Positions 18,721 through 29,127 are shown, numbered from the stretch's first letter. The stretch: 64,000 bases of DNA from Prevotella sp. (GCA_024682415.1 JAIKZG010000031.1:19923-83922); one strand, 5' to 3'. Numbers and translations: made by a program. The notes: generated by a model from the sequence alone, not told the origin.

Positions 18721-20199
18721 TTATCTGATTTTGTTTTCCACGTCGAACCACAAACGAGTAGTAAGCTCGTCGCTCCCCTGCTGCCCCACCGCATCACGAT
18801 AGTTCTCGCCATTAAGGGATTGCTCCGTGTCGGGATAGAACAGGCGGCGAGGAAGCTCATCTCCGTCGAGCACGGATGAAGCCCCAGCCACAAGATGAGG
18901 ATAGCCCAGACGGCGCCAATCGGTAAAAGCGTCGGGAGCCTGACCATAATAAGCTATCCACTTCTGCCATCCTATCAACTCTGCCCAGCGTGAGGAATTG
19001 TAAGCCACATCGGGCTGAGAAAGATAAGCCTCTACCACAGCATTATCCGTAATGCCATATTGAGCAAGCGAAGCCTTGATGCCCTCCTTATACCACGCTT
19101 CGGCATCAGCATTGATAAATCCGCGCGCTGCCGACTCGGCGAAAATCTGCGCCACCTCTGAATAAGTGAAGAACACGGCAGGCGCATCATCCGCAAGGAA
19201 ATATTTGCCAGGCAACGAAAGATTATAGAAGCCTTGACTGTTGGCAGCATCGGCCGACAAACCGTTGCCCGCACCTTGATAGGTGGTGATATTCTCGTTT
19301 TGCGGCAACTGCGCGAATATAGGCAGACGAGGATCAGCCACCGATTTAAGTTTCTCGATAAGCGTCTTCGACACTCGCTGATCATCACGGGTAGCGAAAG
19401 CCTCAGCCCACGGATTCCACTGAGGGGAAGAAGTGAACACAAATCTTGCGTTATCATCATTAGAGCTTATCAGATTTTCACGGTCGGCATACAGCTCCGC
19501 AATCACGCTCTTTGCCGCTGCCTCATCTCTGTCGGCTATTTCCAAGGCAATGCGAAGACGCAGAGAATTAGCGAATTTGCGCCATCGCGACAAGTTGCCG
19601 CCAAAGACTAAGTCGCCCTCCACTTTCTCGCCCGAAACGGAAAGACCGTTGGCTGCGTCGGTCAGTTCTGTGAGCAATGAGCGAAGCACCTCTTCCTGAG
19701 CGTCGTATTTAGGAGTTATCGTCTTGCCATACTCGCTATATGGTATGTTGCCATATAGATTAGTAAGCTGAAGGAAAGTCCACGCGCGCCATATACGAGC
19801 CACATTCTTAATATTGTCGTTGCTCAGTTCCGATTTTATTATAGCGTCGGCATCAGCTATGACGGAAGCGTATGCTGTGTTCCATGTCTGCGTGAAGTCG
19901 TCATTGGAAACATTATAGCAGTCGGGCTCGGTGTATTGTATTTTCGCCCAATGCTGCACCCAAAGAAGTGTAGAGTTGTAGTTCAAATCATTTCCCCAAA
20001 ACCACTCTGCTGAATGATACTCCACGGCTGAAAGCAGATAAGCAGGCTGCGGATTTTCAGTTGCGTTAGGGTTTTTGTTTATATCTTCAAGACTGTCGCT
20101 GCATGAAGCCGAGACGACAGCCAAGGCTACTGCCGAGCCACGCAACAACGCTGCGGTAACCGACTTTATATTTTTTATTCCGACCATATTAATATTCAA
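18721..20199 (-). CDS. SusD-like (SusD/RagB) outer membrane lipoprotein
   Basis: 'VVSASCSDSLEDINKNPNA' lipobox and SusD_2-like N-terminus; 'RIWRAWTFLQLTNLYGNIPYSE'; paired with upstream SusC. Confidence 0.88.
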   Translation of the reverse strand: MNINMVGIKNIKSVTAALLRGSAVALAVVSASCSDSLEDINKNPNATENPQPAYLLSAVEYHSAEWFWGNDLNYNSTLLWVQHWAKIQYTEPDCYNVSNDDFTQTWNTAYASVIADADAIIKSELSNDNIKNVARIWRAWTFLQLTNLYGNIPYSEYGKTITPKYDAQEEVLRSLLTELTDAANGLSVSGEKVEGDLVFGGNLSRWRKFANSLRLRIALEIADRDEAAAKSVIAELYADRENLISSNDDNARFVFTSSPQWNPWAEAFATRDDQRVSKTLIEKLKSVADPRLPIFAQLPQNENITTYQGAGNGLSADAANSQGFYNLSLPGKYFLADDAPAVFFTYSEVAQIFAESAARGFINADAEAWYKEGIKASLAQYGITDNAVVEAYLSQPDVAYNSSRWAELIGWQKWIAYYGQAPDAFTDWRRLGYPHLVAGASSVLDGDELPRRLFYPDTEQSLNGENYRDAVGQQGSDELTTRLWFDVENKIR

Positions 20200-20214
20200 C
20201 TTTAAGAAAAGACA

Positions 20215-23200
20215 TTAAAACTTTAGATTCAAACTTATGCCAAGAGAGCGCGTCGTAGGCAGCGAGAGAGATTCATATCCCTGCGCATTGCCTGTAGAAT
20301 GAGCGGCTTCTGGGTCTACATTTGGTAAATTCTTATGAATAATCCAGAGATTGCGCCCGGTGAGCGAAACAGAAGCGTCAGTCAGATGCAATTTTGAGAG
20401 AATGGCGTGTGGCAAGTTATAGGTAAGCGCCACCTCGCGCAGTTTTATATACGAAGCATCCCAAATATTAGCTTCGGCTATGCTATACACTCTGTGATAG
20501 TATTTCTCTGCCGATGTTATCACATTATTCTTCTCGCCCTTCTCGTTCACTCCGTCTACGATGATACCATCCTGATACACACGAGTGTCTACACCATTTA
20601 CAACTGCATGATACAAGCCGTCTGCCGACGTGGTATAATCAGGAGTAGGAATACCTACATTGTCGCCCTGAGCATTCTTGTAATACCACACTCCGCCATG
20701 GTCGGCGTCTCTGCCTGGCAGTGTAGAGGCAAGCACGCCTGTATATCGTCCTGTGCGATTAGTGTTGGAATAGATTTTTCCGCCTATGCTCGCGTCGATA
20801 AGGAAGCTGAGAGTGAAATCCTTGTAGCGGAACGTGTTGCTTATACCTCCAGTCCAGTTAGGGGTGAAATGTCCCAACTCCCTTGAAGTTGTAGAAACCT
20901 TTGGCAGTCCGTTTTCGTCTACTATTATATTGCCGCTGCCGTCGCGCTGATAAGTAGTGCCGAAGAGTGTGCCATACGCTCCTCCCACAGGGGCGATTAT
21001 CTGAATACCGGGGTTGCCTATCTGATAGCTTTTTATCAGCCCTTCCCTGTCAAGCTCTATCACCTTGCTACGGTTGATACTGTAGTTTACGTCTACGTTC
21101 CACTGAAAATCCCTTGTTTTCACAGGAATACCGCTCAGCTGCAATTCCAATCCTCTGTTGCGGATATGACCTGCGTTTCTCACTTGTGAAGTGTATTTAG
21201 AAGCTGCCGTGGTAGCGAGTTTCAGTATCTGGTCTTTGCTGTCAGTCTGATATACAGCAGCGTCGAAACTTAGTCTGCCTCCAAAGAAAGAGCCTTCCAA
21301 GCCTGCCTCATACGAGAATGTGCGCTCAGGCTTCAAGTCGGGATTCTTGCCCTCCATAGATGATGTCTGCAAAGGATTGCCCTTAAACGCTGCTTCCGAT
21401 TCAAATACCGTGGCAAGCTGGTAAGGATCGGCGTCGCTGCCCACCTGCGACCATCCGCCACGCAATTTCAGATAGTCTATCTTCTCATTACGCAATGAGA
21501 AAGCTCTGTCGAGCAGCACGCTTGCCGTAACCGAAGGATAGAAATAAGAATTGTTTTTCTTTGGCAATGTAGACGACCAGTCGTTACGCCCTGTCACGGT
21601 GAGGTAAGCAAGCCCTTTATAGCCAGCCGTAGCCGAAGCATACAATCCATATTGGCGCAAGCGATAGAAGTCGTTGGAAGAAACGAGCTGGTCGCGCGAG
21701 TTGGTAAGAGTGTAAAGCTCGGCTACCGCCAAGCGTGGCGCTGCCTGATAGTTATTCTCATATTTCTTATTGCGGATGTTGTAGCCAGCCAAAGCGTCTA
21801 CCGACCAGTCGCTGTTTATCTGCCTGTTGTATGTGAGCAGCAATTCCGTATTGTCTTCTTTCACCATGTAGGCATCTTCCGAATAGCTGCCATACGGAGT
21901 GCCGCTCGTGCCCCATTTCACCTTGCTCTTTCTCCTGTCGTTATACCAGTCGGTGCTTTCTCTGAACAAGAGGTCAAGACCTTTATATAAATGGAAGTTC
22001 ACATGAATGTTGCCTATAAGCCTATGGCGATCTTGCGACACGGTGTTATATTCCGTAGTCCAAAACGGATTACTATAATAGCTTGCGTTCCAGTTGCGAT
22101 TGTAATCAGCTTTCAGCGAAGCCATATCCACCTGTCGTCCTCCCCAGATGAATTGCAGCATGGTCATGTTGCTGCGCCCCGAAATGCCTGGCATGCTCGG
22201 CGAGTCGTAGACTACATACTGACCATTCGCGCCCACTGAAAGCCAGTCGGTGAGATTATAATCGGTGTTGAAAGTGAAATTAGATTTTCTTGTGCTCGCG
22301 TTGGGCACTATGCTGTTTTGCTTCTCAAAATTATAGCCTATACGGAAATGATAGTTGTCGTCGGAGCGTGCTATTGAAATGCCGTTGCTCGTGGTGAAGC
22401 CTGTGCGGAAGAAATCCTTCACGTTGTCAGGATGAGAAATCCATGGCGTAGCCGTTCTGTTGCCGTTAGCGTCGAGAGGAGAATCAAACTGCGGAATATT
22501 CAGCCCAATGTTAAGTTTCGGCCCCCAGCTTTCGTCCACTCCGTCGTTTATGCCCGCGCCTTTTCCGTCTACATAGCTAAATCTGCCGTCAGCTCCCTGT
22601 CCGAACACATTTTGAAACTTTGGCAATGTGGCAGCGAATGAAATTCTGTTAGAGGAAGTAATGTTTATGCCAAGACCTTTCTGCCTGCGTCCGCTCTTGG
22701 TGGTTATCACGATTGCGCCATGAGCAGCGCGCGAGCCATAGAGAGCCGAAGCGTTAGGGCCTTTCAACACAGTAAGCGACTCAATGTCTTCCGCGTTGAT
22801 ATCGGCTATGGCGTTTTTGAAATCACGCCCCACGCCCTGAGAATTGAGCTGAGAATTGTCTACCGGCACACCATCGATGACAAACAAAGGCTGATTTTCG
22901 CCGGCAATGGAAGTTTCGCCTCTTATTATTATGCGAGAAGAACCTATATCTGCCTGTGAGCCTGTAATTCTCACGCCCGACAGCTTACCCGACAAGTTGC
23001 CGAGAAAGTTGTTGTCGGCAGAGCGAGTGAGTAGCTCCGAGTTAAGGCTCTGAGCACTGTAGCCGAGAGCTTTCTTCTCACGAGAAAGACCCAAAGCTGT
23101 GACGACTACTTCGTCAAGAGTGCGGTCGTAGTTGAGCAAAGGTGCTTCCGTAGTCGCTCCATGACCATCGTTATCCACTATCGTCTGTCCCGTCATCGGC

Positions 23201-23316
23201 AAAGGAAGAAGTGCTGAAAAAACAGCAACCAGTGCCTTGGGAGCACTGACTGCCAAACTATCTCTCTTTTTTCTATTCATAACCACTTGTTTCTTTTTCA
23301 TATTCATTTCTCCCAA
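20215..23316 (-). CDS. SusC/RagA family TonB-linked outer membrane protein
   Basis: 'DEVVVTALGLSREKKALGYSAQ', 'NQPLFVIDGVPVDNSQ', 'EDIESLTVLKGPNASALYGSRAAHGAIVITTKSG'. Confidence 0.93.
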   Translation of the reverse strand: MGEMNMKKKQVVMNRKKRDSLAVSAPKALVAVFSALLPLPMTGQTIVDNDGHGATTEAPLLNYDRTLDEVVVTALGLSREKKALGYSAQSLNSELLTRSADNNFLGNLSGKLSGVRITGSQADIGSSRIIIRGETSIAGENQPLFVIDGVPVDNSQLNSQGVGRDFKNAIADINAEDIESLTVLKGPNASALYGSRAAHGAIVITTKSGRRQKGLGINITSSNRISFAATLPKFQNVFGQGADGRFSYVDGKGAGINDGVDESWGPKLNIGLNIPQFDSPLDANGNRTATPWISHPDNVKDFFRTGFTTSNGISIARSDDNYHFRIGYNFEKQNSIVPNASTRKSNFTFNTDYNLTDWLSVGANGQYVVYDSPSMPGISGRSNMTMLQFIWGGRQVDMASLKADYNRNWNASYYSNPFWTTEYNTVSQDRHRLIGNIHVNFHLYKGLDLLFRESTDWYNDRRKSKVKWGTSGTPYGSYSEDAYMVKEDNTELLLTYNRQINSDWSVDALAGYNIRNKKYENNYQAAPRLAVAELYTLTNSRDQLVSSNDFYRLRQYGLYASATAGYKGLAYLTVTGRNDWSSTLPKKNNSYFYPSVTASVLLDRAFSLRNEKIDYLKLRGGWSQVGSDADPYQLATVFESEAAFKGNPLQTSSMEGKNPDLKPERTFSYEAGLEGSFFGGRLSFDAAVYQTDSKDQILKLATTAASKYTSQVRNAGHIRNRGLELQLSGIPVKTRDFQWNVDVNYSINRSKVIELDREGLIKSYQIGNPGIQIIAPVGGAYGTLFGTTYQRDGSGNIIVDENGLPKVSTTSRELGHFTPNWTGGISNTFRYKDFTLSFLIDASIGGKIYSNTNRTGRYTGVLASTLPGRDADHGGVWYYKNAQGDNVGIPTPDYTTSADGLYHAVVNGVDTRVYQDGIIVDGVNEKGEKNNVITSAEKYYHRVYSIAEANIWDASYIKLREVALTYNLPHAILSKLHLTDASVSLTGRNLWIIHKNLPNVDPEAAHSTGNAQGYESLSLPTTRSLGISLNLKF

Positions 23317-23379
23317 ATTAAAATGTTTTCTCTAATAATAATTTCCGATGGCAAAGGTACGACAACTTTGTTTCGCCCG

Positions 23380-23434
23380 AAATACCATAAAAAAGGCATT
23401 TTACGCTACCGCTACTACCACGCTTATGGTATTT
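23380..23434. promoter_or_regulatory. Inverted repeat between divergent susC-like and sulfur-metabolism genes
   Basis: AAATACCATAA (23380-23390) / TTATGGTATTT (23424-23434), perfect 11-bp arms. Confidence 0.5.
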
Positions 23435-23531
23435 TCGCAACTTGCTTATATAAATAAGGTGGAAATAGACTCTGTTTTTATACCTTTGCAGACGTAATTC
23501 ACATAAAAAACTAAGTTAAGAGAGAAAGATA

Positions 23532-24701
23532 ATGAAAAAACAAACGATTGCCATTCATGTGCCTTACGAGAGAGAAGACGCATACGGCGCGCTGAGCGTG
23601 CCTGTTTACAATTCAGTAGCTTACGAATTCCCCGACACAGACTCAATGACGGAAGCCTTTTCAGGAAGGAGCGGCGCGCCCGACTATTCGCGCACGGCAA
23701 ACCCTACGGTGACTAATCTGGAGCATAGAGTGAAAACCATTACCGAAGCCAAAAGCGTGACGGCATTCAACTCTGGAATGGCTGCCATAAGCAATGCCCT
23801 ATTAGCTATTTCCGCCCAAGGCAAAAACATAATCACTTCCAAACATCTTTTCGGCAACACATATTCGCTGCTCACATCATCACTTAAGAGATTTGGGGTG
23901 ACGACACGCCTTGCCGACCTTACAAAAGCGGAAGAAGTGGAGGCTGCAATCGACGATGATTCCTGTTGTATCTTCTTTGAAATAATCACCAATCCGCAGA
24001 TGGAAGTGGCAGACATCAGCGCGTTGGCGGCAGTAGCTCGCAGGCACAACATTCCCCTCGTGGCAGACACTACGATGATACCATTCACCCAGTTTTCGGC
24101 AAAGAAGCTCGGCATAGACATTGAGATTTTGTCAAGCACGAAATACATAAGCGGAGGAGCAACGAGCCTTGGCGGACTTGTAGTAGACTATGGCAGATTT
24201 CCGGAGATAGAGCACGCCATAAAGAATGAAATGCTCTTCAACTTCGGAGCTTACATGACTCCCGAAGTGGCTTACCGCCAGACCATCGGCCTTGAGACTC
24301 TCGACGCTCGCTATCGTGTGCAGAGCGACAACGCGCTGCGACTTGCGAGAAAGCTCAAAGAGCTGCCACAGATTAAGCACGTGAACTATCTCGGCTTGGA
24401 GGATAATCCTTACCACGAGCTGGCGCAAAGACAGTTTGGCAAGACGGCTGGAGCAATGGTGACGATAGAGCTTGGCTGCGCCGAGGAATGTTTCTCAATG
24501 CTCAACAAACTGAAGCTGATACACAGAGCCACCAACCTGTTTGACAACCGCACCCTCGCCATCCACCCTTACAGCACGATATACGTGGCTTTCACTCCTG
24601 AGCAGAAAGCTGAAATGGACGTGCTCGACACCACTATTCGCCTGAGCGTGGGACTGGAAGACGTGGACGACCTTTTGGAAGACATAAAGCAGGCATTATA
24701 A
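23532..24701 (+). CDS. Cys/Met metabolism PLP-dependent enzyme (O-acetylhomoserine sulfhydrylase / cystathionine gamma-synthase-like)
   Basis: 'YSRTANPTVTNLEHRV', 'AVTAFNSGMAAI'-type motif, 'LSSTKYISGGATSLGGLVVDYG' PLP-lysine region. Confidence 0.88.
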   Translation: MKKQTIAIHVPYEREDAYGALSVPVYNSVAYEFPDTDSMTEAFSGRSGAPDYSRTANPTVTNLEHRVKTITEAKSVTAFNSGMAAISNALLAISAQGKNIITSKHLFGNTYSLLTSSLKRFGVTTRLADLTKAEEVEAAIDDDSCCIFFEIITNPQMEVADISALAAVARRHNIPLVADTTMIPFTQFSAKKLGIDIEILSSTKYISGGATSLGGLVVDYGRFPEIEHAIKNEMLFNFGAYMTPEVAYRQTIGLETLDARYRVQSDNALRLARKLKELPQIKHVNYLGLEDNPYHELAQRQFGKTAGAMVTIELGCAEECFSMLNKLKLIHRATNLFDNRTLAIHPYSTIYVAFTPEQKAEMDVLDTTIRLSVGLEDVDDLLEDIKQAL

Positions 24702-24737
24702 ATGCGACACATAACACAAAAACAAAATAGAGAAGAG

Positions 24738-25925
24738 ATGAAGACTTACGATTTCGACACCATAATACCTCGCGACGGCAGCGGCGACTTAAAGCATGAG
24801 GCATTGCAGCCACGATGGGGGCGAAAGGATTTGCTGCCGCTGTGGGTGGCAGACATGGATTTTGCCACTCCCGACTTCATAATCGACGCTATGAAAAAGC
24901 GCTTAGAGCACCCTATCCTCGGATATACCGTAGAACCTGAGGGATATTGGGCAACGGTGGCTGAATGGATAAAGGCGCGCCACGGATGGAACGTAAAGGA
25001 AGAATGGATGCAGTTTGTGCCGGGCATTGTGAAAGGTATCGGTCTTGTGATAAACGTGTTTACCAATCCGGGCGACAAGGTGATAATTCAGCCGCCGGTG
25101 TATCACCCTTTCAGGCTCACCCCGAAAGGCAACGGAAGAGAGGTAGTTTTCAATCCGTTGAAAGAAACCGCCCATGCCGATGGTGAGCATTATTATGAAA
25201 TGGACTTCGACGACCTGGAGCGCAAAGCCGATGGCTGCAAGGTGCTGATACTCTGCAATCCTCACAACCCTGCCGGAATCTGCTGGGACAGGGAAACTCT
25301 CACGAGGCTTGCCGACTTCTGCCACGAGCGAAACATTATCGTGATAAGCGACGAGATACATTGCGACATGGCTCTCTTCGGGCATAAGCACATTCCTTTT
25401 GCGAGCGTTTCGGAGAAAGCTGCGCAATGCTCAATCACATTTATGGCGCCCACGAAGACTTTCAACATGGCTGCGCTGATAAGCTCGTTCACCATAATTC
25501 CCAACCCCACAATACGACGCCGATTCTTCCACTGGATGGACGTAAACGAGCTGAGCGAAGCCACGCTGATGGCACCTATCGCCACCGTTGCCGCATTTAA
25601 GCATGGAGAGGAATGGCGAAAGCAGATGCTCGCCTATGTGGAGGGCAACGTAAAGTATGTGGAAGACTTTTGCCGAAAGGAGATACCGCAAATCAGAGTG
25701 GTGCGCTCCGAAGCAAGCTTCCTTGTATGGCTCGACTGCCGAAATCTTGGTCTTGACCACGACGCATTGCTCGACCTTTTCATAGACAAGGCCCACCTCG
25801 CCCTCAACGACGGAGAAATGTTTGGCACGGAGGGAAAAGGCTATATGCGCCTCAATGTGGGCACTCCGCGCGAGATATTAAGGCAGGCGATGGAGCAGCT
25901 GAAAAACGCGGTGAATTCATTATAA
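24738..25925 (+). CDS. MalY/PatB-type PLP aminotransferase / cystathionine beta-lyase
   Basis: 'LPLWVADMDFATPDFIIDAM', 'LCNPHNPAGICW', 'ISDEIHCDMALFGHKHIPF', 'APTKTFNMAAL'; likely start at 24738. Confidence 0.88.
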   Translation: MKTYDFDTIIPRDGSGDLKHEALQPRWGRKDLLPLWVADMDFATPDFIIDAMKKRLEHPILGYTVEPEGYWATVAEWIKARHGWNVKEEWMQFVPGIVKGIGLVINVFTNPGDKVIIQPPVYHPFRLTPKGNGREVVFNPLKETAHADGEHYYEMDFDDLERKADGCKVLILCNPHNPAGICWDRETLTRLADFCHERNIIVISDEIHCDMALFGHKHIPFASVSEKAAQCSITFMAPTKTFNMAALISSFTIIPNPTIRRRFFHWMDVNELSEATLMAPIATVAAFKHGEEWRKQMLAYVEGNVKYVEDFCRKEIPQIRVVRSEASFLVWLDCRNLGLDHDALLDLFIDKAHLALNDGEMFGTEGKGYMRLNVGTPREILRQAMEQLKNAVNSL

Positions 25926-25948
25926 ACATCAATCCCCGAAATGATATT

Positions 25949-25982
25949 ATAGCGTGTGCTTCAAGGCGCACGCTATTTTTTT
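25949..25982 (+). terminator. Intrinsic terminator abutting the next promoter
   Basis: ATAGCGTGtGC / GCgCACGCTAT + T7, followed at once by TAACTTTG. Confidence 0.85.
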
Positions 25983-25997
25983 GCTAACTTTGCAGAC

Positions 25998-26672
25998 ATG
26001 AAACAAGCTATCATTCTTTTTATTCTCGCATTCAGTTCAATGCTGTGCCATGCCGAAAACCCTATCGGCAAGACAGCACAGTCGATGAAATCGCAGGGCA
26101 TGGTGAATGTGCACGACATTGACCCCACGATACAGGTATCGCTGATGTATGCTCGCAAGGATAACTTCTGCGGAGTAGTATTGTATGGCGATCTTCGTCA
26201 GGCTTATCTCCACCCTAAGGCGGCAAAGGCTCTTGCCAAAGCGCAAAGCCGACTGAAACAGCTGCGCCCCGACCTAAGCCTAAAGATTTACGACGCTGCG
26301 CGCCCGATGAGCATTCAGCAGAAGATGTGGGACAAGGTGAAGAACACCACGAAGTATTTCTATGTGAGCAACCCTGCCCACGGCGGAGGAATGCACAACT
26401 ATGGACTGGCTGTAGACATCACCCTTTGCCGACAGAATGGCGACACTATCCCTATGGGCACAAAGGTAGACGGAATGACAAAGCTTTCGCACATAAACCG
26501 CGAAAAGGAACTCATGGCTGCCGGCAAGCTTAGCCGAAAGGCTGTGGAGAACAGAAGGCTGCTGCGCGAGGTGATGACCTATGCCGGATTTATGCCTCTA
26601 AGAACGGAGTGGTGGCATTTTAATCTCGTTTCGCGCGCCACGGCGAAGAAATATTATAAGGTAATAAAATAA
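25998..26672 (+). CDS. VanX-like D-Ala-D-Ala dipeptidase (M15 family)
   Basis: Signal peptide; 'DAARPMSIQQKMW', 'SNPAHGGGMHNYGLAVDITL', 'FMPLRTEWWHFN' zinc-peptidase motifs. Confidence 0.88.
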   Translation: MKQAIILFILAFSSMLCHAENPIGKTAQSMKSQGMVNVHDIDPTIQVSLMYARKDNFCGVVLYGDLRQAYLHPKAAKALAKAQSRLKQLRPDLSLKIYDAARPMSIQQKMWDKVKNTTKYFYVSNPAHGGGMHNYGLAVDITLCRQNGDTIPMGTKVDGMTKLSHINREKELMAAGKLSRKAVENRRLLREVMTYAGFMPLRTEWWHFNLVSRATAKKYYKVIK

Positions 26673-26695
26673 CCGTTTCACCATACACCAAGAAT

Positions 26696-27895
26696 ATGAC
26701 AACCTCCGAATTCATCGAAACCCACAAAGGCGACGACGTGCGCAAACTGGCTTTCCTCTCAGGCAGATACCCTGAGGTGGACATGGCTTTCGCCCTCAAC
26801 CAGATAGCAGGCTATCAGACGGCACAATCCAAGCTGCCTACATGGGCGGCAACCGAAGGCATAATCTTCCCTCCCCACATCAATATGGAGCAATGCTCAA
26901 GCGAGCTTACGGCACGCTATAAGGCTGATGTTCTCGCCCGATATGTAGGAGCAAGCCCTTCTTCTTACATGGATATGACTGGAGGATTCGGAGTAGACTT
27001 CTCATTCATGGCGCGAGGATTTAAGGAGGCTGTGTATGTGGAACGCAACGCTGAATTGTGCCAAATCGCAAAGCATAACCTTGAATTGCTACAGCTCGAT
27101 AACTTCACGGCAATAAACGGCAATGGCGAGGAAGAGCTTCGCAAAATAGAACATATAGACACTATATTTCTCGACCCAGCAAGGCGCGACAGCAACGGAG
27201 GAAAAGTGGTTGCGCTGAGCGACTGCGCTCCCGACGTAATAGCTCTGAAAGAAGAGCTGTTCCATAAGGCCGACACCATAATGCTGAAGCTCTCGCCAAT
27301 GCTCGACTGGCATAAGGCGATAAGCGACATCGGAGAGGAGCACACAAGGGAGGTTCACATAGTTTCGGTAGGGAATGAATGCAAGGAGCTGCTTCTTATC
27401 CTAAACTCAATGGCAACCAACGAGCCTATAAGAATAGTATGCGCTGATTTGTCTGCCACAGGCGAGCAGACGTTTTCTTACTTCATAGATGATGACTCCA
27501 CTTCTGCCATTGCAGGCGAGGAGGAAAGCGAGATGGCAAGTTTCCTTTATGAGCCTAACACTGCCACGATGAAAGCGGGCTGCTTCAATCAGCTTTCGGC
27601 AAGATATGGCGCAAAGCAGGTGGCGATGAACAGCCATCTCTTTGTAGCTAAAGAGGAGATAAAGGATTTTCCTGGGCGAAGATTTCGCGTTGTGGCTCTT
27701 TCTTCGCTCAATAAGCGCGAGCTTAAACTTTCGCTTTCGGGCATAGAGAAAGCAAATATAACGGTGCGCAATTTCCCGATGAAAGTAGACGTTTTGCGCA
27801 AGAAGCTAAAATTAAAGGATGGCGGCTCAGTTTTCATCTTCGCCACCACCCTTTCAGATAATTCTCATCGCCTTTTCATCTGCGAAAAGGCTTGA
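26696..27895 (+). CDS. Class I SAM-dependent methyltransferase (THUMP-like)
   Basis: 'YMDMTGGFGVDFSFMARGFKEAVYVERN', 'TIFLDPARRDSNGGKVVALSDCAPDV'. Confidence 0.8.
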   Translation: MTTSEFIETHKGDDVRKLAFLSGRYPEVDMAFALNQIAGYQTAQSKLPTWAATEGIIFPPHINMEQCSSELTARYKADVLARYVGASPSSYMDMTGGFGVDFSFMARGFKEAVYVERNAELCQIAKHNLELLQLDNFTAINGNGEEELRKIEHIDTIFLDPARRDSNGGKVVALSDCAPDVIALKEELFHKADTIMLKLSPMLDWHKAISDIGEEHTREVHIVSVGNECKELLLILNSMATNEPIRIVCADLSATGEQTFSYFIDDDSTSAIAGEEESEMASFLYEPNTATMKAGCFNQLSARYGAKQVAMNSHLFVAKEEIKDFPGRRFRVVALSSLNKRELKLSLSGIEKANITVRNFPMKVDVLRKKLKLKDGGSVFIFATTLSDNSHRLFICEKA

Positions 27896-27897
27896 TT

Positions 27898-28230
27898 TCA
27901 TCGACAATACATATTAAACAACTCGTAGTTCTTCTCGCGCGTAGCGTCCATTATCAGGAACAAGTCGATGATAAACCACACGTAGCATCCGCCACAGGTC
28001 AAGAGTTTGCCTATGCCCATGCCGTTATCGCCGATATAAAATCTGTCTACTCCAAAGAAACCGAGCAACACCGAAAATATAATCGATAATGTAGGGTCTT
28101 TCATTCGCGTCATCATTGCGAGTGCTGTGTCGGGGTCGCAAGTTTCCAAGCGTTTGCGAATATCAGGCAGACATTCGGTAGGAAACTTCGAGGCGTTCAT
28201 CATAAATATCTGTTCTACTCTGCTGTCCAT
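27898..28230 (-). CDS. TM2 domain-containing protein
   Basis: 'LSIIFSVLLGFFGVDRFYIGDNGMGIGKLLTCGGCYVWFIIDLFLI'. Confidence 0.9.
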   Translation of the reverse strand: MDSRVEQIFMMNASKFPTECLPDIRKRLETCDPDTALAMMTRMKDPTLSIIFSVLLGFFGVDRFYIGDNGMGIGKLLTCGGCYVWFIIDLFLIMDATREKNYELFNMYCR

Positions 28231-28247
28231 CTCTTATTTTCGTTTTA

Positions 28248-28646
28248 TTATATTTTTAAAATGTTTCTCACCACGAGCCAGATCATGAATGTGTAGATAT
28301 AGAAATAGACTACATATTTATGTTCCAGCACTTTCATCCATTTCTCCTTCTGCTTCTGTGGCAGGAAATAATCCTGTATCAGCAGAGCCAAAGCGTAAGG
28401 GCCGGCATATACGAGATACAGATTATAGGAAGCTGCCTCAAATATTCTGCCGTGGAGCAAAGCGTGAAGCGCGCGCTGAAATCCGCAGCCAGGGCAACTC
28501 AATCCAGTGAGCAGACGAAAGGGGCATTTGGGCATGAAAGCCTGTGTAGTGGGGTTGAGGATATATAAAAGCGTAAAGCCGACAAGAGCGAGCAAAACTA
28601 TCAACACTCTTTTCAGCTTTACGGATATATTCAACTTAAAAAGCAT
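28248..28646 (-). CDS. DUF2752 domain-containing membrane protein
   Basis: 'CPFRLLTGLSCPGCGFQRALHALLHGRIFEAASYNLYLV'. Confidence 0.9.
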   Translation of the reverse strand: MLFKLNISVKLKRVLIVLLALVGFTLLYILNPTTQAFMPKCPFRLLTGLSCPGCGFQRALHALLHGRIFEAASYNLYLVYAGPYALALLIQDYFLPQKQKEKWMKVLEHKYVVYFYIYTFMIWLVVRNILKI

Positions 28647-28650
28647 TCAA

Positions 28651-28974
28651 TTACATATTAGCCAACATGGCTGCTCCATAGATTACGAAGTAGATAATCT
28701 GAACAACCAATCCCGAAGCTATACCGATTAAGCTCCATTTCTTAGCGTCGTCGGCATACTTCTGTGCCATGTCATACTGCTTCAAGTAATAAAGGTTGTT
28801 CACCTTAGAAGCCATAATGATAGCTACGATACCAAAAGGCGGACAGCAGCACACTGTGGTGAAGATGGCCAAAGCCATATTGTTGTTTGGTTTAGGCACA
28901 AAGATTTCCTTCTGTGTCTGTTGGTTTGCCTGTGTGTTTACTTCAGCTTGCTGATTTAATAAAGTCTCGTCCAT
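28651..28974 (-). CDS. CD225/dispanin family protein
   Basis: 'NMALAIFTTVCCCPPFGIVAIIMASKVNNLYYLKQYDMAQKYADDAKKWSLIG'. Confidence 0.9.
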   Translation of the reverse strand: MDETLLNQQAEVNTQANQQTQKEIFVPKPNNNMALAIFTTVCCCPPFGIVAIIMASKVNNLYYLKQYDMAQKYADDAKKWSLIGIASGLVVQIIYFVIYGAAMLANM

Positions 28975-29127
28975 AAATTTTTAAATTATTTGTTTTAACA
29001 AGTTACAAAAGTAACTTATTTTGCATTAAGTATGGTCATTCTTTCCACATTTTATTTACTTTTTTACTTTCTAAGGCTTTTGAAGACGAAAAATAGGAAT
29101 GAGAAACGCTTCATATGACACGAGAAT

